From a virus: 20,268 bases of DNA. The stretch lies in the IMG/VR virus record IMGVR_UViG_3300027792_000066, positions 1 through 20,268 of that record; one strand, given 5' to 3'. The position numbers were made by a program, and so were the translations under genes. Below, in pieces: positions 5,849 through 14,367 of the stretch. The number at the start of each line of letters is the position of its first letter. Positions within the stretch are counted from its first letter, which is position 1. Below the pieces are notes generated by a model that ran no database searches, was not told where the DNA came from, and worked only from the letters and a program-made list of their open reading frames with translations.

Positions 5849-6309
5849 GAACATTTTACCAGGCAATAGACTACATAAAGACCACGCTCGAAAGTGCGCC
5901 GCTCCTTAACACAATCACTCAAGGCACGGACATAATCGACAACGTTAAAAAAAATATATTCCCACTCGCTCACATCAATGTACTATCGTCAGTCGTTAGT
6001 ACTGGCGTTGTGACTTTCACTTTTGAGGTAGCGGTGGTTGACATTCGCAATATGTCAAAGGTGCAAATCAAGGACAAATTTTTAGGCAACGACAACGAGC
6101 TTGACAACCTAAACACCTGCCACGCGATACTCAACTACATGATCACAAAAATGCAGCTCAGACGAAACGAGAACGACATCGAACTTTTGAACGAGCCTAA
6201 TTTGCAGCCTATATTTATGGCGTTCACAAATGCGCTCGATGGTTGGAAGTGTGACATTGAATTAAGCGTTCCGAACGACCAATTTTCAGTTTGCTGCGAT
6301 GGAAACTAA
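5845..6309 (+). CDS. Putative tail terminator / tail completion protein
   Basis: A 154-residue protein beginning MRTFYQAIDYIKTTL. Its layout (an N-terminal helix, a beta-rich centre FTFEVAVVDIRNMS, a long helix LDNLNTCHAILNYMITKMQL, then GWKCDIELSVPN at the end) resembles the small tail-terminator or minor tail proteins of Bacteroidetes siphophages, which cap the tail tube at the head side. No exact family can be named from sequence alone. It sits between the chaperone (4-nt overlap) and an HK97-gp10-like gene (11-nt overlap), the usual neighbourhood of such proteins. Confidence 0.55.
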   Translation: MRTFYQAIDYIKTTLESAPLLNTITQGTDIIDNVKKNIFPLAHINVLSSVVSTGVVTFTFEVAVVDIRNMSKVQIKDKFLGNDNELDNLNTCHAILNYMITKMQLRRNENDIELLNEPNLQPIFMAFTNALDGWKCDIELSVPNDQFSVCCDGN

Positions 6310-6829
6310 AATAGTTCAGCAGGCCCTTAACGAATTTGGCGCGTCAGTTGTAGAGCGAGCGCAAGCCAATTTAAAACGAGGGGGTAAATATGGCACCCAC
6401 AACGCAAGCGGCAACCTATCGAGGTCGCTCACGTTCAAAACAAAGATAAATCCAAACTCGTTGGAGTTTGATTTCTTTGCCGAGTCTTACTGGAAGCTAT
6501 TGGATTATGGAACAACAGGAAGCCAATCGAGTAGAAAGGCTCCTCAATCGCCATACAAGGCCAATGCGTCAACAGGTGCGATTGATAAGTGGGTGGTTAG
6601 AAAGGGATTGAAAGGCACCCGAAGCGCGAGCGGTCAATTTACAAGCCGTAAATCGTTGGTCGCAGCGATAACACGCTCGATAAATAAAACAGGAACACCC
6701 GAGACTAAATTTTTCCGCTCGGCATTTGATTTAGAATACCAAAACTTTGACCAAGTTATCGCCGAAAAATACGGCTTAGACTTAGAATCATTTTTAAAAT
6801 ACGTAGTAAATGAAAATATTAAACGTTAG
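6299..6829 (+). CDS. HK97 gp10-like head-tail/tail completion protein
   Basis: A 176-residue basic protein. Recognised features of the HK97-gp10-like group: an N-terminal helix (ALNEFGASVVERAQANL), an ASGNLSRSLTF turn at about residues 36-46, a beta hairpin (LEFDFFAESYWKLLDYGTTG) with the YW-LLDYG motif, then RKAPQSPY and a C-terminal helix. Such proteins join the connector to the tail. The family is normally 110-160 residues, so this one is somewhat long. It overlaps its neighbours by 11 and 20 nt. Confidence 0.7.
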   Translation: METKIVQQALNEFGASVVERAQANLKRGGKYGTHNASGNLSRSLTFKTKINPNSLEFDFFAESYWKLLDYGTTGSQSSRKAPQSPYKANASTGAIDKWVVRKGLKGTRSASGQFTSRKSLVAAITRSINKTGTPETKFFRSAFDLEYQNFDQVIAEKYGLDLESFLKYVVNENIKR

Positions 6830-7910
6830 AAGTCCCTATTTTTTACAAGTGCGCGAGGAAACTCAAGTCGCTGCACAAATACGGCTATACATTTGGCACA
6901 AAAACGAATCAGTTCCAGCGCAACCGACTTATTACCTTGAGAAAAAAATACCTTCTCCGACTGATTTTGAGATAGTGTTCAACATCGCGCCGTTTATTGC
7001 TGAGCAAATAAATCCTATTAATGCGGAGATTGAGGAGCCGCCAACATTTGAAAACGATGACGCTTGGGTTTATGTATTTGCGGAGTCTTACTACCAAATC
7101 GCAGACGATAAAACGTGGTATGCTGACCGCGAGTTTAATTTCGTAGGCGTTAGCGGTTTCACTTCTTACATGGGTGGGTATAATCAAATCACGGATGCAA
7201 AAATTGCCTACTTGACAAATCCCGATATTAAGTATTATTTTGATGAGGATTTAGCTCAAGCCGACCTACCATATTTTAACGTTTTAATTGATCACGATGG
7301 GGAATCACTTACGGAGGTTAAATGGACAAATCGTAGAAATTTGTCATCAAGTACATTCACTCTTTTGGATGGAAGCAACGACGCTGACATTTATATGTTT
7401 AAAATCCCTGCAAAAAATGTAGAGATTACAAACCATAATTTCGGGAATGATATAATAATCGAGAGCGAGCTTGTTGAAACGATACAACCGACTGTCACAA
7501 TGATACCAATTTGCGAGGGCAAATACACGCCAGTAGTGTGCGAGTTTTTAAATCGATTTGGAGGGTGGCAATTCCTTACGTTTTTTAAAGCGCAGACAAA
7601 TAGTTTGCAAACTGAAAACTCAACGTTTCACTTATTGCCCGACGAGTTAGACTATAACCCGCTGCGCAATCAGTTCCAATCGTTCAATTTCAGCGGTAAG
7701 CAATCAGTCACTTTAAATACAGGTTGGGTTGATGAGAACTTTGCGAATGTAATCACGGATTTGATGTTGAGCGAAACTGTTTTACTTGACAACAAACCTG
7801 TAAACGTGAAAAGCAAATCGACCAATCTCAAGACTCGAATCAAAGATAAAAATATCAATTATACAATTGATTTTGAGTACTCGTATAACCTAATTAACGA
7901 CGTTATATAA
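6810..7910 (+). CDS. Bacteroidetes-type phage tail protein, 366 aa
   Basis: A 366-residue beta-rich protein starting MKILNVRSPYFLQVREETQV. Proteins with an N-terminal NVRSPY segment followed by IRLYIWHKNESVP and ending next to a roughly 800-residue tail protein are familiar from Bacteroidetes siphophages, where they are annotated only as structural or hypothetical. No membrane segment, no enzymatic motif and no repeats are visible. The stop is directly followed by the next ATG (0-nt spacing), so the two products are probably made together and may contact each other in the distal tail. The role is inferred from position. Confidence 0.6.
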   Translation: MKILNVRSPYFLQVREETQVAAQIRLYIWHKNESVPAQPTYYLEKKIPSPTDFEIVFNIAPFIAEQINPINAEIEEPPTFENDDAWVYVFAESYYQIADDKTWYADREFNFVGVSGFTSYMGGYNQITDAKIAYLTNPDIKYYFDEDLAQADLPYFNVLIDHDGESLTEVKWTNRRNLSSSTFTLLDGSNDADIYMFKIPAKNVEITNHNFGNDIIIESELVETIQPTVTMIPICEGKYTPVVCEFLNRFGGWQFLTFFKAQTNSLQTENSTFHLLPDELDYNPLRNQFQSFNFSGKQSVTLNTGWVDENFANVITDLMLSETVLLDNKPVNVKSKSTNLKTRIKDKNINYTIDFEYSYNLINDVI

Positions 7911-10226
7911 ATGGTTGCATTATACATTTACGACTTCGACGGCCAAGCGGTCAACCGAATTGAGTTATTCAACGATGAAAAAATTTCGGTCACATCGTCA
8001 ATTCAAAACTTCAACGATATTGGTAAATTGTTTACCGATTATTCGCAGACGTTTACAGTCCCAGCGAGCAAACATAACAACACCATTTTTAAACATTGGT
8101 ACGAGTCAGCGGTAGGACTTACAAGCGATGAGGACCCGCTCGATGTGAATTTCGCTTTTGACCACAGGATAAAATATTACGGATACATTGAGATTGACTC
8201 AATCCCATTTCGAGACGGTAAATTCTTAATGCAAAAGGCCAACAAAAAAAACAATTTTATCGAGAGTTATACGATTAATTTCGTGGGTAATTTGGTGCAA
8301 CTCAAGGATAAATTTAAGGAGGACAAATTGAACGTTCTCGAAGGATACGAGTCTTTAAATTTCGAGTATAATTTTACCAATGTAATTGATGGGGACTATC
8401 CAAATATAAAGTTCCCGCTTATTGCCTCAACGCGTCGATTTGAATTTGAAACAGGGACGTCAAGCGATGTAACTACAACCGCTGGAGCGATACCTTATAC
8501 TGAGTTATTCCCTGCAATTCGAGTGAGCAAAGTTTTTGATTTTATCGAAAGCACATACGGCTTAAATTTTGTAGGTGATTTTTTAAATTATGCTTTATTC
8601 AAAGAGTTGTTTTTGTTTTGTAAAAACTCGGAGGAGTTTAACTTTTATAGCGAGCCACAAAGCCCAAATTTTACATCAACTACTCCTGCAAGTTTCCCCG
8701 AATTCAATTTGGCACTTGACCAATGCACCGTATCATTTGGAGTTGATGCAGAGGCGTTTCGATTAGAGTCATGGATAAAAGTATATCCAACCGATCCAAC
8801 AATTAAATACACCGTACAAATATTTGACAACGGCGAATTATACGCGACTTACGAAAATTTGGAAGGAGATAGCGATTTGGGGTATTACTCAAAATATAGA
8901 GATCAAGAGAATACAATCAACGGTCAATATGTAACGCGTCGATTTACTTATAAAATCAGTTCTCAGCTTCCAATGACTTACGATGCATTCATAAATTTAA
9001 AAAGAAATTTTGGAAGTGGATTTACTTTCTTTTATAGAACTGCAAACTCTTACGGAAATGTCACCTCAGGAAATTTGCAAATTCGCAAGTACATTCCAGA
9101 CTTAACAGTTGAGGCTTTTGTAACCTCAATAGTAAAAGCGTTGAATTTGGTTGTTGTTCCAATTAACGAAAATACATTTTTATTTCAACCGCTTGAGGCA
9201 TTTTATCAAGAGGGCAGAGTCGTAGATTTAAGCGAATATATACACGCCGAAGACATCGAGATAAACAGGCCAAATCTATTCCGACAAATATCATTCAAAT
9301 ATGAGAAATCGGACAACGTTTTAAATACAAATTTTAGAAATACTTACAATCGTGACTACGGCGATTTAACATACGACAATCCTAACTCGGCTTATACTAC
9401 AAATTACGAGGTAAAACTGCCGTTTGAGAATATCATGTGGGAGCGTTATACTGGTTATGATTTTATAACTGCCACCTGTTGGAATATAAACTTACAACCT
9501 TATGTGCCGAAGCCAATTTTAATGTATTATAACGGCATTCAAGAGTTAAGCGATGGCAATATTTATTACACCGACGGAACGACTCCGTCATTGTATTTAG
9601 AATACCCACGTTTTACAAATGAACTTGGAGCAGGAGGCAGCGATTTGGCGTACTTGCAAACACTTAATTGGGGCGAGGAAATTTCACCGTGGTTTTTAGG
9701 AAGGGCGCCAAGAGGCTTATTCCAAAGATACTACCAAAACTCAATTTTTAACATTTACAATCAACGAACGCGAGTAATAAAAGCAAAAGCGCAGCTCGAC
9801 ACATATTGGCTGACATCTTTAAAATTGAACGACCGTATTGTGGTATCAAATAAACGCTATTTAATCAACACAATGACAACCGACCTCACAACAGGCGCAG
9901 TCGATTTTGAGTTGATTAATGATTTTAGAGATATTCAAGGCGCGGTTGCGAGACGATACTCAAACATTCAAGGCTTAGAGATTGACAACACGGCCCAAAA
10001 TATCGAGGTGCAATTGTATCGAATTGATTACGACTATTTTAACGTGGTTGCTTCGGGTGGTTTTTTAAGTTATCCGTTGACATCAAACAACGACACGGAC
10101 ATAATTTTAAAACTGACAATTTCAGCGAACACAACAGGTGTATATAGAGAAGACTCAGTCGCGTTGCAGTACTATTTAAATGGAGTAGAAACCGAAGTTA
10201 AAATACCAGTATACCAAAATGCTTAA
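7911..10226 (+). CDS. Large tail/baseplate protein with a C-terminal BACON-like domain
   Basis: A 771-residue protein. The N-terminal about 120 residues (IYDFDGQAVNRIELF, SIQNFNDIGKLFTDYSQTFTVPASKHNN) match a tail protein of Bacteroidetes phages whose family pattern is SIQ-DIG-TDYS-TF-PAS-NN; the function is thought to be in the tail tip or baseplate. The middle (about 130-680) is beta-rich and aromatic, with many Asn and Tyr. The last 75 residues (697-771) look like an independent Ig-like beta sandwich: VASGGFLSYPLTSN, then SANTTGVYREDSVAL and ending VKIPVYQN. This order of motifs resembles the BACON domain, which is linked with carbohydrate binding in Bacteroidetes. Host glycan recognition by this protein is therefore possible but unproven. 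Confidence 0.68.
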   Translation: MVALYIYDFDGQAVNRIELFNDEKISVTSSIQNFNDIGKLFTDYSQTFTVPASKHNNTIFKHWYESAVGLTSDEDPLDVNFAFDHRIKYYGYIEIDSIPFRDGKFLMQKANKKNNFIESYTINFVGNLVQLKDKFKEDKLNVLEGYESLNFEYNFTNVIDGDYPNIKFPLIASTRRFEFETGTSSDVTTTAGAIPYTELFPAIRVSKVFDFIESTYGLNFVGDFLNYALFKELFLFCKNSEEFNFYSEPQSPNFTSTTPASFPEFNLALDQCTVSFGVDAEAFRLESWIKVYPTDPTIKYTVQIFDNGELYATYENLEGDSDLGYYSKYRDQENTINGQYVTRRFTYKISSQLPMTYDAFINLKRNFGSGFTFFYRTANSYGNVTSGNLQIRKYIPDLTVEAFVTSIVKALNLVVVPINENTFLFQPLEAFYQEGRVVDLSEYIHAEDIEINRPNLFRQISFKYEKSDNVLNTNFRNTYNRDYGDLTYDNPNSAYTTNYEVKLPFENIMWERYTGYDFITATCWNINLQPYVPKPILMYYNGIQELSDGNIYYTDGTTPSLYLEYPRFTNELGAGGSDLAYLQTLNWGEEISPWFLGRAPRGLFQRYYQNSIFNIYNQRTRVIKAKAQLDTYWLTSLKLNDRIVVSNKRYLINTMTTDLTTGAVDFELINDFRDIQGAVARRYSNIQGLEIDNTAQNIEVQLYRIDYDYFNVVASGGFLSYPLTSNNDTDIILKLTISANTTGVYREDSVALQYYLNGVETEVKIPVYQNA

Positions 10227-10356
10227 CAACATACTACAAATGCTCCAAATCGCGGAGCAATACGAGAACAATGAGACGATATCTATTGCCAAGGGGCGAT
10301 ACGAATACACGCGCAACTATTTACAACTATTTAAAAAGGCAATCAAATGGCAATAG
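10219..10356 (+). CDS. Small protein between tail protein and tape measure, 45 aa
   Basis: A 45-residue frame starting MLNNILQMLQIAEQYEN, followed by IAKGRYEYTRNYLQLFKKA. The ATG lies inside the last codons of the preceding gene (8-nt overlap) and its TAG overlaps the tape measure start by 10 nt, so it fills the only gap in the tail block. Two amphipathic helices are likely. I do not recognise the family. The position just ahead of the tape measure would suit a small partner of it, but this is a guess. Too small for most gene finders. Confidence 0.6.
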   Translation: MLNNILQMLQIAEQYENNETISIAKGRYEYTRNYLQLFKKAIKWQ

Positions 10357-12203
10357 AGAAGGTAATTGATATAAAAGTACAAGGCAACGTCAACGAGGCG
10401 GTTGGCTCTTTACGCTCACAACTTAGAGCAGCGCAACAAGAGGTTGCTGCGTTGTCCGATAAATTTGGAGCAACGTCAGCCGAAGCGGTTAACGCTGCAA
10501 AAAGAGCGGGAGAACTTAAAGACCGAATCGGAGATGCTAAGGCGTTGACTGACGCGTTCAATCCCGACGCTAAATTTAAGGCTTTGACCTCGTCTTTGTC
10601 GGGTGTTGCCGCTGGCTTCTCAGCGTATCAAGGTGCGCTTAATTTGGCAGGTGTTGAAAATAAAAACTTAGAGGAGTCGATTTTAAAAGTGCAAAGCGCA
10701 ATGGCTTTGTCACAAGGATTGCAAGCGTTAGGCGAAAGCCGCGACTCATTTAAGCAACTCAAGGCCGTTGCAACCGACGCACTCAAAGGAATCAAAGCGG
10801 GAATTGGTGCAACGGGTATCGGTTTACTTGTCGTTGCTTTGGGAACTATTGCAGCGAATTGGGAGGATATTGTGAGCGCGGCAAAAGAGGCGTTTCCTGC
10901 ACTTAATAACGTTGGTAATGTTTTCAACAAATTAAAGGAGTACGCATTTGGGGCGGGTAATGTAATTAAGAATTATATCTTAATGCCATTCAAAGCGTTG
11001 GGCCAATTAATTGCGGGCGATTTTAAAGGCGCAATCGAGGAGATTAAAAAAGGCTTTGATGTCGTTGGAAACTACGAGGCAGGCGCAGCCAAAGAACGTC
11101 AAAACCAAAGAGACGAAGCGGCAGCCGAGCAGTTGGCTAAATTGGTAAAAGACAACGAAAACCGAATAGCAGTTTTAAAAGCAAGCGGCAAAGACACGTA
11201 CGCCTTAGAGCTTGAAAATTTAAAAAATAAACAAAAGCTATACAAAGACGATCAAGAGAAACTTGACCAAGCCTTGCAAGACGAGCGCGTTTTGCGAGCC
11301 ACACACGGCAAACAATTAAGCGACGCTGAAGCGGCATTAAATAAAAAATTAGCTGAGGAGCGATTTGCAGCAAGACAAAAAGAGGCTGAGGAGTTGGCTG
11401 AATTAGCAAAGCAAAAAGCCGAGAGAATACAAGAGGATTTTGACAATTTGTACAAAGCAAATCAAGACGCTCAAAAAGTAGTAATGGAGTCGACAATGAC
11501 TCAGCAAGAGATTGAACTCGCGGCAATTGATAAAAAATATCAAGACCAAATTGCACTCGCAACAAAATTAGGTCAAGACACTACAACTTTGACCGATGCA
11601 TTTGCAGTAGAGCGCACCGCAGTAATGCAAAAGTACGCAAGCGAGGAAGATAGAATTAGAGAGGAACAAAAGCAAAAAGACGAAAAAGCCGCAGAGGACA
11701 CAAAAATACGCGAGCGAGCAGTCGCAAACGCAAAGCTCGACATCGCTCAAAATACACTTGCATTAATTGGGGAGATAGCGGGCAAAGGCTCAAAAGTAGG
11801 TAAAGCGTTAGCGTTGGCGCAAGCTACAATCAGCGGATATCAAGGGGTGCAAAATGCCTATACAACTGCTCAAGCCTCGCCAATTACTATTGGATTTCCT
11901 GCATATCCTTACATTCAAGCGGGACTTGCTGGAGCCTTCTCCTTATTGCAAATTAAGAAAATTATGTCAACCGATCCAAGTGGCTCAAGTGCGCCAAACT
12001 TAGGAGGCGGAGCAGGCGGAGCAGGTGGCGGAGCAACTCCTCCATCGTTCAACGTCGTTGGCTCAACAGGTGTCAACCAATTAGCGGGCGCAATAGGCAA
12101 TCGTGAGGCGGCACCAGTGCAAGCGTATGTCGTTGCTAATAATGTGACAACGGCCCAAAGTTTAGACCGCAATATCATTCAAAGTGCAACACTTGGGGGG
12201 TAA
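10347..12203 (+). CDS. Tail tape measure protein
   Basis: A 618-residue protein that would set tail length and line the inside of the tail tube. The start MAIEKVIDIKVQGNVNEAVGSL is typical of tape measures (a short strand, then long helices). A hydrophobic segment lies at about residues 152-171 (GIGATGIGLLVVALGTIAA), followed by long charged, heptad-like helices rich in Lys, Glu, Gln and Ala (about 240-465) and a Gly-rich stretch near 553-572. Tape measures scale at roughly 0.15 nm per residue, so a tail of around 90 nm would be expected, a rough estimate. The gene ends the tail block; the next gene is about 100 nt away behind regulatory signals. Confidence 0.88.
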   Translation: MAIEKVIDIKVQGNVNEAVGSLRSQLRAAQQEVAALSDKFGATSAEAVNAAKRAGELKDRIGDAKALTDAFNPDAKFKALTSSLSGVAAGFSAYQGALNLAGVENKNLEESILKVQSAMALSQGLQALGESRDSFKQLKAVATDALKGIKAGIGATGIGLLVVALGTIAANWEDIVSAAKEAFPALNNVGNVFNKLKEYAFGAGNVIKNYILMPFKALGQLIAGDFKGAIEEIKKGFDVVGNYEAGAAKERQNQRDEAAAEQLAKLVKDNENRIAVLKASGKDTYALELENLKNKQKLYKDDQEKLDQALQDERVLRATHGKQLSDAEAALNKKLAEERFAARQKEAEELAELAKQKAERIQEDFDNLYKANQDAQKVVMESTMTQQEIELAAIDKKYQDQIALATKLGQDTTTLTDAFAVERTAVMQKYASEEDRIREEQKQKDEKAAEDTKIRERAVANAKLDIAQNTLALIGEIAGKGSKVGKALALAQATISGYQGVQNAYTTAQASPITIGFPAYPYIQAGLAGAFSLLQIKKIMSTDPSGSSAPNLGGGAGGAGGGATPPSFNVVGSTGVNQLAGAIGNREAAPVQAYVVANNVTTAQSLDRNIIQSATLGG

Positions 12204-12207
12204 AAAG

Positions 12208-12256
12208 TCAATTTAAAAATTGAAAAAAGGGTTAAGTTTTTCAATTTAAAAATTGA
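12208..12256 (+). repeat. Twin 16-bp palindromes TCAATT-N4-AATTGA
   Basis: Two identical 16-bp palindromes at 12208-12223 and 12241-12256, spaced 33 bp centre to centre, about three helical turns, so they would face the same side of the DNA. Each has TCAATT and AATTGA separated by TAAA. Copy 2 extends to TTTT...AAAA arms. In RNA each could fold, but no T tract follows on the + strand, so they are weak terminators. The half-sites recur before 5106. A pair of operator or activator sites fits best. They fill the gap after the tape measure gene. Confidence 0.55.
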
Positions 12257-12275
12257 AAACGAAAAAAAGTTTATA

Positions 12276-12304
12276 ACAAACAATTAAAAATCAGTTATTA
12301 GGGT
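12276..12304 (+). promoter_or_regulatory. 29-bp late-promoter-like element, copy 2
   Basis: These 29 bases touch ATG 12305 and align without gaps with copies 1 and 3: ACAAA at the left, TCAGTTA at 12291-12297 ending 7 nt before the ATG, and GT just before it. The middle is A-rich rather than T-rich, so it is the most divergent copy. The second palindrome ends exactly 19 nt before it, the same spacing as at copy 1. Confidence 0.55.
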
Positions 12305-13408
12305 ATGGACACTTACAAAGTAATGTTTAATGAGGAAGATAACGAGGGCGTTTATGCCGTTTCACTCGTATCCGATCCTGCAATTGGGGTGCAGTTTATC
12401 ACTTTGTCACAACAAAAAGAAATACAACTCGCAACCATAAACGAGGAGCAGCGTATTTTATTAGGCGCGGTATTAATACCAAACCAACCAATCTACCGCA
12501 ACCAAGACGGCCACGAGTTTAACATCGTATTCCCAGCGGAAACGATTAAGCAAGTGCAACAAAATTTCAGTCGTCAAGGATATCAGAACAACTCAACGAT
12601 TGAGCATTCTGGTACACAAATCGAGGATGTGACTTTTGTTGAGACTTGGATAAAGGAAGACGAGGTACACGATAAGTCGGTACACTACGGATTTAACGAG
12701 CCAGTAGGAACGTGGTTCGCTGCAATGAAAGTGAACAACGATGAGATTTGGAATGACTACGTTAAGACAGGCAAAGTCAAAGGCTTCTCAATTGATGGGG
12801 TTTTTGACATGGAGAAAGTAAATTTAAAAAGTGAATATAGTATGAATTTAAATGAAATCGTTAACGCGATAAAAGACGGTTTCGCTTCGGTAAAATTATC
12901 GAACGAGACTGAGCAAGTGGAAGTGACTATGTCGACCATGATGCTCAAAGATGGTGTTACCGTTTTGGAAGCTGAATCATTTGACGCTGGCATGCCTGTG
13001 TTTATTGTAGCTGAAAACGGAGACAAAGTTCCTGCTCCAATCGGAGAGCATGAGCTTGAGGATGGTAGAATTTTGGTAATTACCGAGGAAGGTATGATCG
13101 CCGAAATTAAAGAAATGGAGGCTGATGCCGAAGTTGAAGTGACTGTTGAAGCTGACGTTGAAATGTCCAAAGAGGATCAATTCGCTGAGTTAGTAAAATC
13201 AATCGTTACATCAATGAGCGTTGAAGTAGCCAAACAAATCGAAGCGGTAAGAACTGAGTTAAGCTCGCAAATCGCTGAGGTAAAAACTTCTCAAGTTGAG
13301 GTGAAAGCATCAACAAAAGCGAAACCCGAAGTAAAAGAGGTTTCAAATTCAAACGTGAAATTAACACGATCACAAAAAATCCAAAATAATCTTAAAAACT
13401 TAAATTAA
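12305..13408 (+). CDS. Prohead protease (XkdF-like, S78_2) fused to a scaffold-like C-terminus
   Basis: A 367-residue protein that would cleave scaffold and capsid proteins during head maturation. The N-terminus has the VYAVSLVSDPAI motif (residues 16-27) common to this family, then LLGAVLIPNQPIYR (52-65), the likely catalytic His101 in NSTIEHSG and Ser162 in VKGFSIDG; the acidic third residue is not certain. From about 213 to 272 a compact beta-rich insert (MLKDGVTVLEAESF, MPVFIVAENGDK, HELEDGRILVITEEGMIAEIKE) is seen in several Bacteroidetes prohead proteins. The C-terminus (about 285-367) is a long charged helix, suited to scaffolding, with a basic end. The capsid gene follows after 3 nt. 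The 29-bp late element lies directly in front of the ATG. Confidence 0.87.
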   Translation: MDTYKVMFNEEDNEGVYAVSLVSDPAIGVQFITLSQQKEIQLATINEEQRILLGAVLIPNQPIYRNQDGHEFNIVFPAETIKQVQQNFSRQGYQNNSTIEHSGTQIEDVTFVETWIKEDEVHDKSVHYGFNEPVGTWFAAMKVNNDEIWNDYVKTGKVKGFSIDGVFDMEKVNLKSEYSMNLNEIVNAIKDGFASVKLSNETEQVEVTMSTMMLKDGVTVLEAESFDAGMPVFIVAENGDKVPAPIGEHELEDGRILVITEEGMIAEIKEMEADAEVEVTVEADVEMSKEDQFAELVKSIVTSMSVEVAKQIEAVRTELSSQIAEVKTSQVEVKASTKAKPEVKEVSNSNVKLTRSQKIQNNLKNLN

Positions 13409-13411
13409 AAA

Positions 13412-14314
13412 ATGGCTACAACTACAACTGTATCGTCTAATTACGCTGGCCGTGATGCTGGTATGATTATCGGTCAAGCGTTCAAAACGATTGACACTAT
13501 CGAAAAAAATGCGGTAACTATCGCTGAAAATGTAAACTACAAATTGTCTTTGCGTAAAATCGCTTATACTGACGGAACAACTGCATACACTTGCGGATTT
13601 GCTCCAGCAGGAACAATTGTATTAAACGAAAACTTAATCGAGCCTTTCAAATTCAAAAATGATTTTGATGTTTGTAAAGAGGATTTCAGAGCTACTTGGT
13701 CTGATGGAATTATGGGTGCAGGAGCTGCTAACCCTACCGCTCCAAGTGACATCATGGACGCTATCCAAGCTGAGGTTTTGGGTGCTATCGGAGAGAAATT
13801 GGAAACTGACATTTGGCAGTCATCAACAAACTTTGACGGTTTCTTAACTTTGTTTGCTGACGATGCTGACGTAAACAAACCAACTGCTGACGCTGCCGTA
13901 ACTGAGGCAAACGTTTTGGCTAAGTATTTGAAACCTGCTTTGGCTGCCGTGCCAATCGCTTTGAGAAACAAAGAATTGATTTTCGCTGTATCTCCTGACG
14001 TTGCTCAGTACTATGCTTTTTACTTGTCAACTCAAGGTATTGTTTACGGAAACGGAAATACTGATTTCGCTTTAACTTTCGGACGTCACACAATGACCGT
14101 ATTGAATGGATTGCCTGCAAATACCGTAGTTATTTACGAGCGTAAAAACTTAGTATTCGCTACTGGTTTGACTGCTGATCACAATCAAGTTGCTTTAGTT
14201 GACGAAGACGAAATCGGTCTATTGACTGGTAAAGTTCGCGGTAAAGTAGTTTACAACGTTGGTGTTGGATACTACAACGCTGAGGAAATTGTTTACTTGA
14301 CTTACGAAGCATAA
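13412..14314 (+). CDS. Major capsid protein
   Basis: A 300-residue protein starting MATTTTVSSNYAGRDAG, with an A-rich start (TAAAAAATG). Position after the protease, size, the ETDIWQSSTNFDGFL helix-loop, the LIFAVSPDVAQYY segment (about 188-200) and an RGKVVYNVGVGYYNAEEIV end place it with the HK97-fold capsid proteins of Bacteroidetes phages. The codon choice differs from its neighbours: Ala is mostly GCT, Asn AAC, Asp GAC and Gly GGA/GGT, a narrow set expected for a gene made in very large amounts. A strong terminator follows the stop. Confidence 0.88.
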   Translation: MATTTTVSSNYAGRDAGMIIGQAFKTIDTIEKNAVTIAENVNYKLSLRKIAYTDGTTAYTCGFAPAGTIVLNENLIEPFKFKNDFDVCKEDFRATWSDGIMGAGAANPTAPSDIMDAIQAEVLGAIGEKLETDIWQSSTNFDGFLTLFADDADVNKPTADAAVTEANVLAKYLKPALAAVPIALRNKELIFAVSPDVAQYYAFYLSTQGIVYGNGNTDFALTFGRHTMTVLNGLPANTVVIYERKNLVFATGLTADHNQVALVDEDEIGLLTGKVRGKVVYNVGVGYYNAEEIVYLTYEA

Positions 14315-14325
14315 TACTAATAAAG

Positions 14326-14350
14326 ACCGCCTCTTAATTGGGGCGGTTTT
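14326..14350 (+). terminator. Intrinsic terminator after the capsid gene
   Basis: ACCGCCTC (14326-14333) pairs with GGGGCGGT (14340-14347), eight pairs including one T-G wobble, loop TTAATT, followed by TTT. It sits 11 nt after the capsid stop and before the tail tube gene, so readthrough must supply the tube protein or a promoter is missing from view. Confidence 0.85.
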
Positions 14351-14367
14351 AAATACCTAAAAAAATT

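Noticed and set aside
12208-12256. The two AT palindromes as intrinsic terminators for the tape measure gene
   Set aside because: The stems are only A-T rich and are followed by A runs, not T runs, on the + strand; their repeated half-site and fixed distance from the late element fit a binding site better.
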